64,000 bases of DNA from Deltaproteobacteria bacterium (GCA_029261855.1 JAJDAN010000011.1:204646-268645), one strand, 5' to 3'; numbered from the stretch's first letter, positions 53,435-62,641 are shown. The notes: generated by a model from the letters alone, not told the origin. Translations and numbers: made by a program.

Positions 53435-54882
53435 ACGAAACCAACGGCGCAAGAATCCTGGTGGCAGACGACGAAGACTCGATCCGCTTCGTGCTCCGCG
53501 AGGCACTCGAATCCGCCGGGCACCAGGTCGACGAGGTGGAAACCGGCGACGCCGCCCTCGACGCGCTCGCGAGCGGGCAATACCTGGCGGCGTTCCTCGA
53601 CATCCGCATGCCTGGGCCCAGCGGACTCGAGCTGCTCGATCGCATGGATGCACTCGGCGTCGACACCGCAGCCGTCATCATCACGGCGCAGAACACCATG
53701 GAGAACGCCGTCGAAGCGATGAAGCGCGGCGCCCTCGACTACCTCGTCAAGCCCTTCTCCCTCGCGGCCGCCGTCACCCTGGCCGAGAAGGCGCTGCGGA
53801 CGCGCACCCTGCAGCAGGAAGTCAAGGAGCTCCGGCGCGAGGTCGGACGCAGCATGACACCCGGCGGCGAGCGGCTGGTGGGGCGCAGCAGCGCGCTGCT
53901 CGAGATCTTCAAGACGATCGGCAAGGTGGCAGTGCGCAACGTGCCGGTACTCGTCACGGGCGAGAGCGGGACCGGCAAGGAACTCGTCGCCAACGCGGTC
54001 CACGCGTCGAGCCCCCGCGCCGACAAGCCCTTCGTGGTCGTGAACGCCGCGGCCATCCCCCGCGAGCTGCTCGAAAGCGAACTCTTCGGGCACGAGCGCG
54101 GCGCCTTCACGGGAGCCGTCGAGGCTCGCATGGGGCGCTTCCGCGAGGCCTCCGGAGGCACCCTCTTCCTCGACGAGATCGGCGACATGCCCATCGAGCT
54201 GCAGGCGAAGCTGCTGCGCGTGCTGCAGAACGGCGAGGTGACGTCGGTGGGAGGCCGGGAAGTCATCCACGTCGACGTGCGCGTGGTCGCCGCGACCCAC
54301 CGCGACCTCGACGAAGAGGTGAAGCGCGGCAACTTCCGTGAGGACCTGCTCTACCGCCTGCGCGTCGTGCCGATCCACATGCCGCCCCTGCGCGAACGGC
54401 CGGACGACATCGCCCTTCTCGCGCGCACTTTCGTCACGCGCTACGCGGGCGAGCTGTCCGAGGGGCCGACGGACCTGGCGGACGCGACCCTGGAGCGCCT
54501 CGAAGCCCACGACTGGCCGGGCAACGTTCGCGAGCTCGAGAACGCCATCAAGCGCGCCCTGGTCCTGCACTCGGGCGGCGTCCTCACCCCCGACGACTTC
54601 GGATTCCTGACGGCTTCCGGGGGCGCCGACGACGGCGACTCGGGCACGAGCCTCGAAGAGCAGGTCGCGAGCGAGGTCGGGGCCGCGCTCGACGAGGCCG
54701 ACCCCGCCGAGATCTACCGGACGATCCTCGAACGCGTGGAACGCCCACTGCTCGAGACCGTTCTCACCCGCACCGAGGGCAATCAGATCCGCGCCGCGGC
54801 GCTGCTCGGGATCAATCGCAACACGCTGCGCAAGAAGATCGGCGAGCTCGAGATCGCGGTGCCCAGTCGGGCCCGCCCTTGA
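53431..54882 (+). CDS. NtrC-family sigma-54-dependent response regulator
   Basis: The 483-residue protein has a receiver (ILVADDEDSIRFVLREAL, phospho-acceptor Asp in AAFLDIRMPGPSG, Lys in LDYLVKPFS), a sigma-54 AAA+ domain (GESGTGKE, GAFTGA, LFLDEIGDMPIELQAKLLRVLQ) and a Fis-type HTH (TRTEGNQIRAAALLGINRNTLRKKI). All key residues are intact, unlike the receivers of the 20-40 kb island. It is coupled to the kinase by ATGA and followed directly by thiE. In E. coli a similar NtrC-type pair (AtoSC) controls acetoacetate use; an AACS gene ends this operon. Confidence 0.95.
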   Translation: MNETNGARILVADDEDSIRFVLREALESAGHQVDEVETGDAALDALASGQYLAAFLDIRMPGPSGLELLDRMDALGVDTAAVIITAQNTMENAVEAMKRGALDYLVKPFSLAAAVTLAEKALRTRTLQQEVKELRREVGRSMTPGGERLVGRSSALLEIFKTIGKVAVRNVPVLVTGESGTGKELVANAVHASSPRADKPFVVVNAAAIPRELLESELFGHERGAFTGAVEARMGRFREASGGTLFLDEIGDMPIELQAKLLRVLQNGEVTSVGGREVIHVDVRVVAATHRDLDEEVKRGNFREDLLYRLRVVPIHMPPLRERPDDIALLARTFVTRYAGELSEGPTDLADATLERLEAHDWPGNVRELENAIKRALVLHSGGVLTPDDFGFLTASGGADDGDSGTSLEEQVASEVGAALDEADPAEIYRTILERVERPLLETVLTRTEGNQIRAAALLGINRNTLRKKIGELEIAVPSRARP

Positions 54883-55511
54883 AGCATCCCTTCGCTGGAC
54901 TGCACGTACTCGCGGACGACGACCCGCGCTGGAAGCGCGACCCCGTCGAGCAGGCAGGTCTCGCCTGCGCGGGAGGCGCACAGGTCATTCAGCTGAGGGC
55001 GAAGCACGCGACCGACGAGCAGGTCCTCCGCTGGGCGCGGGCGATCCGCGAGATCACGCGCTCTCATGGCCTGCGCTTCGTCGTGAACGACCGCTTCGAC
55101 CTCGCTCTCGCCAGCGACGCCGACGGCGTGCACCTCGGACAGGAGGACCTGCCCCCGGACGCACTTCCGGCAGCCAGCCGCTCACGCCTGGCAGTCGGAC
55201 GCTCGACCCACGACCTCGCCCAGGCGCGTCGGGCGCGGGACGAGGCCGTCGACTACGTGGCCTTCGGCCCGCTCTTCGGAACGACCTCGAAGACTTCCGA
55301 CCATGCGGCGCGGGGCCTCGAGTCGCTGGCAGCCGTGGTTCGGGCCGTGGCGCCGATCCCCGTCGTCGCCATCGGTGGCATCGATACCCCGCGCATCGGT
55401 AGCGTGGTGGCTGCGGGAGCCAGAGGAGTCGCTGTGATCTCAGCCGTCATCGGGGCCCCGGACCCCACGGCCGCCACGCGCGAGCTGGTCGCGGCCATGG
55501 AGCCCGCGTGA
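54879..55511 (+). CDS. thiE: Thiamine-phosphate synthase
   Basis: The 210-residue TIM-barrel enzyme joins HMP-PP and thiazole phosphate to thiamine phosphate. Visible motifs: QVIQLRAKH, FVVNDRFDLALASDADGVHLGQEDLP, VGRSTHD, YVAFGPLFGTTSK and VVAIGGI. The TTG start at 54879 overlaps the NtrC stop (TTGA). The length agrees with ThiE. Its position in a two-component operon is unusual and may reflect simple transcriptional packing. Confidence 0.93.
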   Translation: MKHPFAGLHVLADDDPRWKRDPVEQAGLACAGGAQVIQLRAKHATDEQVLRWARAIREITRSHGLRFVVNDRFDLALASDADGVHLGQEDLPPDALPAASRSRLAVGRSTHDLAQARRARDEAVDYVAFGPLFGTTSKTSDHAARGLESLAAVVRAVAPIPVVAIGGIDTPRIGSVVAAGARGVAVISAVIGAPDPTAATRELVAAMEPA

Positions 55512-56740
55512 CCGACCCGGGCCTGCGGGCGATCTCCCTGCTCGGCTTCTTCACGATGATCGGCGTCGCCTGGCTGCTCTCGACGAAGCGGCGGGCCTTC
55601 CCCATTCGGACGGTCGTCTGGGGAATCTCCCTGCAGCTGGGGCTCGGGGTCCTCCTGCTGCGAACTCCCTTCGGCCACGGATTCTTCGGCGCGGTGAACG
55701 TGGGTGTCGCGCGCTTTCTCGACTATGCGAACGAGGGCACGCGTTTCGTCTTCGGACCGCTCATGGACACGGGCTTCTCGTTCGCACTGAACATCCTGCC
55801 GCTGATCATCTTCATGGGAAGCTTCTTCGCGGTCCTCTACCACCTGGGCCTGGTGCAACGCGTCGTCGACGTCATGGCCTGGCTGCTCGCACGCACCATG
55901 CGCCTGTCTGGCGCCGAGAGTCTGGCCGCCGTGGCGAACATCTTCGTGGGCATGATCGAGTCGAGCCTGGTGGTGAAGCCCTATCTCGCCCGCATGACCC
56001 AGTCCGAGCTGTTCAGCCTGATGAGCCTCGGTATGGCCACCGTCGCCGGGTCGGTGTTGCTGTCGTACGTCAGCCTTCTCGGGGGCAGCGACTTCGCGGG
56101 ACACCTGCTGACCGCGAGCCTGCTTTCCGCGCCCGCCGGGCTGTTGATCGCGAAGGTCATGGTCCCCGAAACCGAGCACCCGGCGACCCTCGGCACGGGC
56201 AGCACGCCGATCGAATCGGACTCCGTCAACGTCGTCGACGCCGCCGCGACTGGCGCCCTCAACGGCCTGCGCCTGGCGGCCTACGTCGGCACGATGCTGG
56301 TGGCGTTCGTCGCCCTGATCGCGCTCGCGAACGACATGCTGGCGGGGATCGGCGCGTGGATGGGGATTGCGGACCTGTCCCTGCAGCGCGTCCTCGGGTT
56401 CGTACTCGCACCCTTTGCATGGCTGATGGGGGTGCCCTGGGAAGACGCGGGTGCCGTCGGGGGCATGCTCGGGATGAAGACGATCCTGAACGAGTTCATC
56501 GCCTATCAAGAGCTGGGCGCCGCCATCGAAGCGGGGAGCATCGGGCCTCGTTCTGCGGTGATCGCGTCCTATGCGCTGTGCGGCTTCGCGAACTTCGGAT
56601 CACTGGCGATCCTGCTGGGAGGCATCGGCGGCATCGCACCCGAACGCCGTCACGACGCCGCGCGACTCGGGTTGCGGTCCATCGTCGCCGGCACCCTCGC
56701 CACCATGATGACCGGCTGCGTGGCCGGCATGCTGCTTTGA
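55508..56740 (+). CDS. NupC-type concentrative nucleoside transporter
   Basis: The 410-residue membrane protein of the CNT family has about ten helices. Signature parts: GFSFALNILPLIIFMGSFFAVLYHLG (CNT gate region), AESLAAVANIFVGMIESSLVVKPYL, VGGMLGMKTILNEFIAYQEL and SYALCGFANFGSLAILLGGIGGIAPERR. It imports nucleosides with Na+ or H+. The GTG start at 55508 overlaps the thiE stop, and its stop overlaps the next TTG. Confidence 0.95.
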   Translation: MTDPGLRAISLLGFFTMIGVAWLLSTKRRAFPIRTVVWGISLQLGLGVLLLRTPFGHGFFGAVNVGVARFLDYANEGTRFVFGPLMDTGFSFALNILPLIIFMGSFFAVLYHLGLVQRVVDVMAWLLARTMRLSGAESLAAVANIFVGMIESSLVVKPYLARMTQSELFSLMSLGMATVAGSVLLSYVSLLGGSDFAGHLLTASLLSAPAGLLIAKVMVPETEHPATLGTGSTPIESDSVNVVDAAATGALNGLRLAAYVGTMLVAFVALIALANDMLAGIGAWMGIADLSLQRVLGFVLAPFAWLMGVPWEDAGAVGGMLGMKTILNEFIAYQELGAAIEAGSIGPRSAVIASYALCGFANFGSLAILLGGIGGIAPERRHDAARLGLRSIVAGTLATMMTGCVAGMLL

Positions 56741-58707
56741 GCGCGCCGCTCTTCGAACCGTCCCCGAAACGCGTCGAGGCGACAGCACTGACGCGCTTCC
56801 GGCGGGAAGCCATGGCGCGCAGCGGTCGCAGCCTGCCGGACTACCCGTCCCTGCACGCGTGGTCGGTCGCGGATCGCGCGGACTTCTGGAAGCTCGTGTG
56901 GGACTTCTGCGAGGTACGCGCGAGCGTGCGCGGAGAGCCCGTCGTCGAGGATCCGGACCGCATGCCCGGTGCGCGCTGGTTCCCGAAGGCGCGACTCAAC
57001 TTCGCGGAGAACCTGCTCCGCCGTCGGGACGACGGCATCGCCCTCGTGTTCCGCGGCGAGGCCGGCGAACGGGAGACCCGCAGCTGGACCGAACTCTACG
57101 CCGACGTTGCCTGTGCGGCCGCCGCCCTGCGAGGCGCCGGCATCCTGGCCGGAGACCGGGTGGCGGCGATCCTCCCGAATCGCCCCGAGGCGATCGTCGG
57201 CATGCTCGCGTGTGCGAGCCTCGGCGCGATCTGGTCGTCGTGCTCGCCGGACTTCGGCCCGGCGGGCATCGTCGATCGCTTCGGACAGATCGAACCCCGA
57301 CTCCTGATCGCGGCGGACGGCTACGCGTACGCGGGCAAGCGCTTCGAGACCCGCGACCGCCTCCCCGAGATCCTGGACGCGCTTCCGTCCGTCGAGACGT
57401 GTGTGATCGTCGAGACGGGCATGATCCCCGAGACGGGGGCGATCCCCGAGACGGGTGCAGCAATCGGCATCACCTGGTCGTCGTTTCTCGCCGTGCAGTC
57501 CGCCGCCGCCGAGCCCATCGCGTTCGCGGCGCTGCCCTTCGATCACCCCCTCTACATCCTCTACTCGTCGGGCACCACCGGAAAGCCCAAGTGCATCGTG
57601 CATGGCGCGGGCGGCACCCTGCTGCAGCACCTGAAGGAACATCGACTCCACGTCGACCTGGGGCCGTCGGACCGGCTCTTCTACTTCACGACCTGCGGTT
57701 GGATGATGTGGAACTGGCTGGTGTCGGCGCTCGGGTCCGGCTGCAGTCTGCTGCTCTACGACGGGTCGCCCTCGTGGCCAGACCCTGGGTCGCTGTTCCG
57801 GATGGCCGCCGAGGAAGGGGTCAGCGTCTTCGGAACCTCTGCGAAGTTCCTCGACGCCGTCGCCAAGAGCGGCACCGAGCCCGGAGCGGAGGCTGATCTC
57901 TCGGGCCTCCGCTGCCTGCTTTCCACGGGGTCACCCCTCGCGCCCGAGGGCTTCGACTTCGTCTACGAGAAGATCTCCCGGGACCTCCACCTCGCTTCGA
58001 TTTCGGGCGGAACCGACATCGTGTCTTGCTTCGTGCTCGGCGACCCTACCTCGCCGGTCTGGCGCGGTGAGATCCAGCGCCCGGGTCTGGGCATGAAGGT
58101 CGAAGTCTTCGATGCACGGGGAAATCCAGTGCACGACGAGCCGGGCGAGCTCGTCTGCACGGCGCCGTTTCCTTCTGCACCGATCGGCTTCTGGGACGAC
58201 CCCGACGGCGCGCGCTACCGCGCGGCCTACTTCGAGCGCTATCCCGGCGTCTGGCACCACGGAGACTGGATCCGGGAGACGAGCCACGGCGGCTACGTGA
58301 TCAGCGGCCGCTCGGACGCAGTGCTCAACCCCGGCGGTGTCCGGATCGGAACCTCCGAGATCTACCGCGCCGTCGAGAGTCTGGATGAAGTGATCGAAGC
58401 CCTCGCCGTCGGACAGGACTGGGACGGAGATGTTCGCGTCGTGCTGTTCGTGGTGCTGCGAGACGGACGAACTCTCGACGGCGCGCTCACGCAACGCATC
58501 CGCAAGGCGATTCGCGAGAAGGCGTCGCCGCGACACGTTCCGGCCCGAGTGCTCGCCGTGCCCGACCTTCCTCGCACCCGCAGCGGCAAGATCACCGAAC
58601 TCGCGGTACGCGAGCTCGTGCATGGACGCCCAGTGAAGAACGTCGAGGCGCTCGCGAATCCCGAAGCGCTCGAGAGCTTCCGCGATCGCCCCGAGCTCGC
58701 CTCGTGA
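56737..58707 (+). CDS. Acetoacetyl-CoA synthetase
   Basis: From TTG 56737, overlapping the transporter TGA, the protein has 656 residues, normal for acetoacetate-CoA ligases. It is an ANL-superfamily enzyme: YILYSSGTTGKPKCIVHGAGG (P-loop), FFYFTTCGWMMWN-type A5 region, GEIQRPGLGMKVEVFD, HHGDWIRETSHGGYVISGRSDAVLNPGGVRIGTSEIYR and a C-terminal PRTRSGKITELAVR with the catalytic Lys. It activates acetoacetate with ATP and CoA. An in-frame tandem repeat (IPETGA units near 57409-57465) adds a small surface loop. It ends the run that starts with the NtrB-like kinase. Confidence 0.93.
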   Translation: MSAPLFEPSPKRVEATALTRFRREAMARSGRSLPDYPSLHAWSVADRADFWKLVWDFCEVRASVRGEPVVEDPDRMPGARWFPKARLNFAENLLRRRDDGIALVFRGEAGERETRSWTELYADVACAAAALRGAGILAGDRVAAILPNRPEAIVGMLACASLGAIWSSCSPDFGPAGIVDRFGQIEPRLLIAADGYAYAGKRFETRDRLPEILDALPSVETCVIVETGMIPETGAIPETGAAIGITWSSFLAVQSAAAEPIAFAALPFDHPLYILYSSGTTGKPKCIVHGAGGTLLQHLKEHRLHVDLGPSDRLFYFTTCGWMMWNWLVSALGSGCSLLLYDGSPSWPDPGSLFRMAAEEGVSVFGTSAKFLDAVAKSGTEPGAEADLSGLRCLLSTGSPLAPEGFDFVYEKISRDLHLASISGGTDIVSCFVLGDPTSPVWRGEIQRPGLGMKVEVFDARGNPVHDEPGELVCTAPFPSAPIGFWDDPDGARYRAAYFERYPGVWHHGDWIRETSHGGYVISGRSDAVLNPGGVRIGTSEIYRAVESLDEVIEALAVGQDWDGDVRVVLFVVLRDGRTLDGALTQRIRKAIREKASPRHVPARVLAVPDLPRTRSGKITELAVRELVHGRPVKNVEALANPEALESFRDRPELAS

Positions 58708-58846
58708 CCGGCTGCCGGCTCCCGGCGCAGCGCCCGGGGGGCGCGGAGTTCCGCATTACAAACAAAGGGATGGCCCGTAATGGCTACACGCGATGGCGTG
58801 GGCAATATTCGGCGCCGTTCGTCGAGAGCCGGGAGGATTCGCGCTC

Positions 58847-59323
58847 ATGAAGTCGCACGAGGTCCTGAAGCAGGTGATCGAAGCCGTCGGCACCAAACAG
58901 GTGGCGAGCGATCTCAAGGTCAGCAGCTCTCTCGTCTACAAGTGGTGCGCCGAGCCGACCGACGCCGACGGCGAGCGCGACCCGAGCGGCGCACGCAATC
59001 CCCTGGACCGGGTCGTCCACCTCTGCGAGAGCACCGGCGATCGGCGAGCCATCGAGTGGCTGTGCCGCCAGGTCAGCGGCTACTTCGTCGAAGACCCCGA
59101 CGTAGACGTCAGCGAGGTCCCCGGAGAGTGCATCCGCCACACCCAATCGCTTCTCGCGAAGTTCTCCGAGCTACTGCAGGTGATCTCGGGATCCCTCGCG
59201 AACGAAGGACGCATCGACGAGCCGGAGTCGCGCCTGATCCGACGTCAATGGCACGATCTCCAGAGTCAGGGCGAGGCGTTCGTGCGAGCCTGCGAGAGCG
59301 GCCGGTTCGACCCGAACCGCTAG
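58847..59323 (+). CDS. Phage regulatory protein CII-like (CP76-type) protein
   Basis: ATG 58847, with GGAGG about ten bases upstream, gives 158 residues. The N-terminal 75 residues look like a HTH of the phage regulatory CII/CP76 type: LKQVIEAVGTKQVASDLKVSSSLVYKWCAEP, then NPLDRVVHLCESTGDRRAIEWLCRQVSGYF. The C-terminal helical part (about 95-155) resembles the oligomerisation region. No other phage gene is near, so it is either a domesticated regulator or a chromosomal relative. Family assignment is from memory of the pattern and is moderate. Confidence 0.65.
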   Translation: MKSHEVLKQVIEAVGTKQVASDLKVSSSLVYKWCAEPTDADGERDPSGARNPLDRVVHLCESTGDRRAIEWLCRQVSGYFVEDPDVDVSEVPGECIRHTQSLLAKFSELLQVISGSLANEGRIDEPESRLIRRQWHDLQSQGEAFVRACESGRFDPNR

Positions 59324-59615
59324 AACGACCCGAACGCGACGTCGCGAAGCGGGCCGGGAAGTGGAGGGTCCGCACGAGGGAAGGAGGGGCCGTCATGCAC
59401 GGATCGCTGCGCTTCGTTCGCTATCGCCAGGGCTGGCGTCTCGAGATCGAGTGGATCCGGGACCGTCGTCGCGCGGGGGTCCCACCGCCCAGGCCGGCGG
59501 GCCCTACCCGCCCCGCCGCCTCTCCGCCCACGTCCGGGGCTTGCAATGCGACCCGGCTTCCGATCCAATTGAGCGCCAACGAGTCCGCAGCCGATCCCAA
59601 TCCGAGGAGCACCCC
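59324..59615. other. Non-coding region before the SCP2 gene
   Basis: No gene is supported in these 292 bp. GGAG (59606-59609) provides the ribosome site for the SCP2 start at 59616. No notable repeat or hairpin was seen. Confidence 0.35.
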
Positions 59616-60005
59616 ATGGCCCATCAATTCCTGTCCGACGGCTGGTTCGAAGAAGCCGAGAAGATCCGCGCAGAGATCAACCCCGCCGTCCCGGAGATCG
59701 TGAAGGACCTGGTGATCAACCTGGTCGTCAAGGACGGACCCGACGGCGACATCGAGGCGAAGCTCGAAGCCGGTCGCTTCGTGAAGGGACTTGCCGCCGA
59801 AGCGCCTACGAAGCTGACCGTCCCGTACGACATCGCGCACAAGATGTTCATCGAGCAGGACCCCCAGGCATCGATGCAGGCGTTCATGAGCGGTCAGATC
59901 CAGGTCGAGGGCGACATGACCAAGGTGATGGCCATGCAGGCCGCCGGCCCGCCCAGCGAAGAAGCCATCCAGGTCCAGGCCCGCATCAAGGAGATGACCG
60001 CCTGA
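59616..60005 (+). CDS. SCP2 sterol-binding domain protein
   Basis: The 129-residue single-domain protein starts MAHQFLSDGWFEEAEKI at ATG 59616, with GGAG upstream. It has the SCP2 pattern: VINLVVKDGPDGDIEAKLEAGRF, KLTVPYDIAHKMFIEQDPQASMQAFMSGQIQVEGDMTKVMAMQ. SCP2 domains bind fatty acyl or sterol-like lipids in a hydrophobic tunnel. It is not in an obvious operon. A link to the acyl-CoA enzymes at the start of the window is only thematic. Confidence 0.9.
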   Translation: MAHQFLSDGWFEEAEKIRAEINPAVPEIVKDLVINLVVKDGPDGDIEAKLEAGRFVKGLAAEAPTKLTVPYDIAHKMFIEQDPQASMQAFMSGQIQVEGDMTKVMAMQAAGPPSEEAIQVQARIKEMTA

Positions 60006-60051
60006 CTCGGCGCTGCGCGCGTCCCGCCTGGCGCAGGCGGCGGCTGAACGC

Positions 60052-60852
60052 CTAGCGCCCGGGTCGGCCCGCCTCGACCAGCACCCGCCGCGGACCGAGT
60101 TCCCGCAGCTTCTCGAGCTGCTCGGCGTCGCGCACCAGGAACGATCCGGCGTAGCCCATGGCGTTGAGGAAGATGCCTTCGCAGTCGTGGCGCATACGCG
60201 GGATGACGACCATGCGGTCCCGGGTCACGAGCACGTTGTAGGGATCGCGATCGCCATCGATGGCGAGGCGATCCATCAGCACCCGGTAGGCGTCGAAGAG
60301 GCCCGGTCCCGTGAGACCTGCGGCGAGCCGGGACTGGGCCAGGGCGAAGCCCCGGCTGTCGTCGTCGAAGATGGCGCAGGTCGTCACCGGCATCGGAACG
60401 AGCTGCAGGTGCTTGTGGGGCTGGCTGGACCCTGCGGTGGCGCCGCCATTGTAGAAGCCAAGGCCATCGATCCCGGCCAGGCAGGTCGCGAGGGCCTCGA
60501 AGTCGGCCCCGTTCAGCCAGCTCTGCTGGAGCTCGTCGGCCCGCGTGACGATCAGCAGGTGGTCGTCCAGGACCGGGAACTTGTTGAGCAGCGCGACGTG
60601 GGTGTCCGACAAGTCGCCGACGAAGAGGTCGTCCGTATAGGGCGGCTCGAATGGATCGACACCGCTGCGGGCCTGTTCGCGACGGGATCGCTTCTTGCGG
60701 TCCTGCCCCGCGATCACGTGGACGATGAACGCGACGCCGCCGTCGTCGATGACGTGCTCTTCGGTGGCGGTGGGTTCCAGGTCACCGGACGCCTGTGCCC
60801 GGGCGATCTTCTGACGGACGCGTCCCAGGAGCTTGTCGGCGGAGACCTTCAT
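60052..60852 (-). CDS. Ap4A phosphorylase-like (ATP adenylyltransferase) HIT-superfamily protein
   Basis: The 266-residue protein resembles yeast Apa1/Apa2. The N-terminal part has LDDHLLIVTRADELQQSWLNGADFEAL. The catalytic region is FYNGGATAGSSQPHKHLQLVPMP, where HKHLQ is the HxHxQ histidine motif. PYNVLVTRDRMVVIPR is the conserved C-terminal segment. Such enzymes split diadenosine tetraphosphate with phosphate to ATP and ADP. It starts at ATG 60852, divergent from the next gene. Confidence 0.88.
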   Translation of the reverse strand: MKVSADKLLGRVRQKIARAQASGDLEPTATEEHVIDDGGVAFIVHVIAGQDRKKRSRREQARSGVDPFEPPYTDDLFVGDLSDTHVALLNKFPVLDDHLLIVTRADELQQSWLNGADFEALATCLAGIDGLGFYNGGATAGSSQPHKHLQLVPMPVTTCAIFDDDSRGFALAQSRLAAGLTGPGLFDAYRVLMDRLAIDGDRDPYNVLVTRDRMVVIPRMRHDCEGIFLNAMGYAGSFLVRDAEQLEKLRELGPRRVLVEAGRPGR

Positions 60853-60929
60853 GCGGGGCCGCAGTCTACCGCTACCCTCCCAGTCCGCTCGAAACCGCGA
60901 CCCACTAGAGGCCCAGCAGGGAGAATGCC

Positions 60930-61877
60930 GTGACGTTCCGAAACCGGGTGACCGAGATGCTGGGCGTCGAGATCCCCATCGTGCAGGCGCCCATGGGTTG
61001 GATCGCCCGGTCGCAGCTGGCGTCTGCCGTTTCCAACGCCGGCGCGCTCGGCATCATCGAGACCTCATCGGGCGAGCTCGACGCCATCAAGGACGAGATC
61101 CGCAAGATGCGCGATCTCACCGACAAGCCCTTCGGTGTGAACATCGCGCAAGCCTTCGTACGCGACCCGAAGATCGTCGACTTCGTGATCGACCAGGGCG
61201 TGAAGTTCGTCACCACCTCCGCCGGCAGCCCGATGAAGTACACCGCGTCCCTCAAGCAAGGCGGTCTCACCGTCTTCCACGTGGTGCCCACCCTCAAGGG
61301 CGCGCTCAAGGCGATCGAGGCCGGCGTGGACGGCTTGATCGTCGAAGGCGGCGAAGGCGGCGGCTTCAAGAACCCCCGCGACGTGGCCAGCATGGTGCTG
61401 CTGCCCCTCGTCCGCTCGAAGGTCGACGTCCCCATCATCGCGGCCGGGGGCATGCTCGACGGACGCACCATGGCCGCCGCGTTCGCACTCGGCGCCGAAG
61501 GCATCCAGATGGGAACACGCATGGTCTCCGCCCTGGAATCTCCCGTCCACGAGAACTGGAAGAACGCCATCGTCGCCGCCGAGGAGACCGACACGGTCTT
61601 CCTCAACCGACGGCACGGCCCGGGCCTGCGCGCCCTGCGGACCGAGCACGCCGAATCCCTCGAATATTCCGAGGGAAACGTGATGGGCGAGCTCGGAAAG
61701 GCGATGGACCTCTACTTCGGCGGCGACATGAACTCGTCCATCGCCCTCACCGGACAGGTCGCCGGGCGCATCGACTCGGTGCGGCCGGTGGCGGACGTCA
61801 TCCGGGACACGGCGAAGGAGTTCTTCGAGGTCCTGGACGACGTCGCCGAACGCTACCTGCGCGGCGATCCCGCCTGA
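60930..61877 (+). CDS. Nitronate monooxygenase/2-nitropropane dioxygenase-family flavoprotein
   Basis: The 315-residue FMN TIM-barrel protein starts at GTG 60930, with GGGAGA upstream. Motifs: EIPIVQAPMGWIARSQLASAVSNAGALGII, GVNIAQAF, FVTTSAGSP, VDGLIVEGGEGGGFKNPRD, PIIAAGGMLDGRTMAAAFALGAEGIQMGTRM. In canonical NMO and FabK the segment after the glycine run carries a histidine (GGHxG); here it reads GGGFKN. This variant is seen in an NMO-like subgroup, so the exact substrate is open. It is convergent with the peroxiredoxin gene, 14 bp apart. Confidence 0.88.
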   Translation: MTFRNRVTEMLGVEIPIVQAPMGWIARSQLASAVSNAGALGIIETSSGELDAIKDEIRKMRDLTDKPFGVNIAQAFVRDPKIVDFVIDQGVKFVTTSAGSPMKYTASLKQGGLTVFHVVPTLKGALKAIEAGVDGLIVEGGEGGGFKNPRDVASMVLLPLVRSKVDVPIIAAGGMLDGRTMAAAFALGAEGIQMGTRMVSALESPVHENWKNAIVAAEETDTVFLNRRHGPGLRALRTEHAESLEYSEGNVMGELGKAMDLYFGGDMNSSIALTGQVAGRIDSVRPVADVIRDTAKEFFEVLDDVAERYLRGDPA

Positions 61878-61891
61878 TCGCGAGCACGTGC

Positions 61892-62641
61892 CTAACGCTC
61901 GGCCAGATAGACCTCGAGCTCGTCGGCGCCGCCGATGTGCTTCCCGTCCCAATACACCTGGGGAACCGTGTCGCGTCCAGTCACGGCGCGCAGGCTCTGG
62001 GTCGTGATGCCATCGCCCAATTCGATCTCCTCGTAGTCGATGCCCTTCTCGGCCAGCAGCGCCTTGGCGCGTTCGCAGTGCCGACAGCCATGACGCGCAA
62101 ACAGACTCACGTCGGGCGCCGCGCTCGCTTCGGGGTCCAGGTAGCGGAGCATGGTGTCCGCGTCGGAGACTTCGTACGGGTCGCCCTCGACGTCGGGCTC
62201 GACGAACATCTTCTCGACGACTCCGTCCCGAACCAGCATCGAATAGCGCCAGGAACGGTCCCCGAAGCCGAGGTCCCGCTTGGGGACGAGCATCCCCATG
62301 CCGGCGCTGAAGTCGCCGTTGCCGTCGGGCAGGAGCCGCACTTTGGCCGCCCCTTGTTCTCGGCCCCAGGCATCCATCACGAAGGCGTCGTTGACCGAGA
62401 GACACACGACCTCGTCCACGCCCCGGGCCCGAAAGGCATCCGCCAGCTCTTCGTAGCGCGGCAGGTGTGCCGATGAGCAGGTCGGGGTGAATGCGCCGGG
62501 GAGCGCGAACAGCACGACCGTGCGACCGCCAAAGACCTCCTTGCTCGTGACAGGCTTCCACTCGCCGTTCTCGCGGGTCTCGAACACCACCTCGGGGACA
62601 CTCTCACCCTCGCGGCTCTGCAACCTTGCTTGTTCGTTCAT
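61892..62641 (-). CDS. Peroxiredoxin-glutaredoxin fusion protein
   Basis: The 249-residue hybrid has a Prx5-type peroxiredoxin domain (about 1-165) and a glutaredoxin domain (about 178-249). The peroxidatic cysteine is C55 in PGAFTPTCSSAHLP. The glutaredoxin motif is C186-RHC189, with TVPQV (cis-Pro) and GGADEL for glutathione binding. Hybrids of this kind reduce H2O2 and alkyl peroxides directly with glutathione. ATG 62641 has AGGAG upstream; an in-frame ATG at 62716 would run into the promoter region. It is divergent from oxyR, the usual arrangement for an OxyR target. Confidence 0.95.
   Translation of the reverse strand: MNEQARLQSREGESVPEVVFETRENGEWKPVTSKEVFGGRTVVLFALPGAFTPTCSSAHLPRYEELADAFRARGVDEVVCLSVNDAFVMDAWGREQGAAKVRLLPDGNGDFSAGMGMLVPKRDLGFGDRSWRYSMLVRDGVVEKMFVEPDVEGDPYEVSDADTMLRYLDPEASAAPDVSLFARHGCRHCERAKALLAEKGIDYEEIELGDGITTQSLRAVTGRDTVPQVYWDGKHIGGADELEVYLAER

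Noticed and set aside
52981-54981. 666-codon open frame opposite the NtrB/NtrC genes
   Set aside because: Shadow frame of two well-conserved genes; no family similarity.
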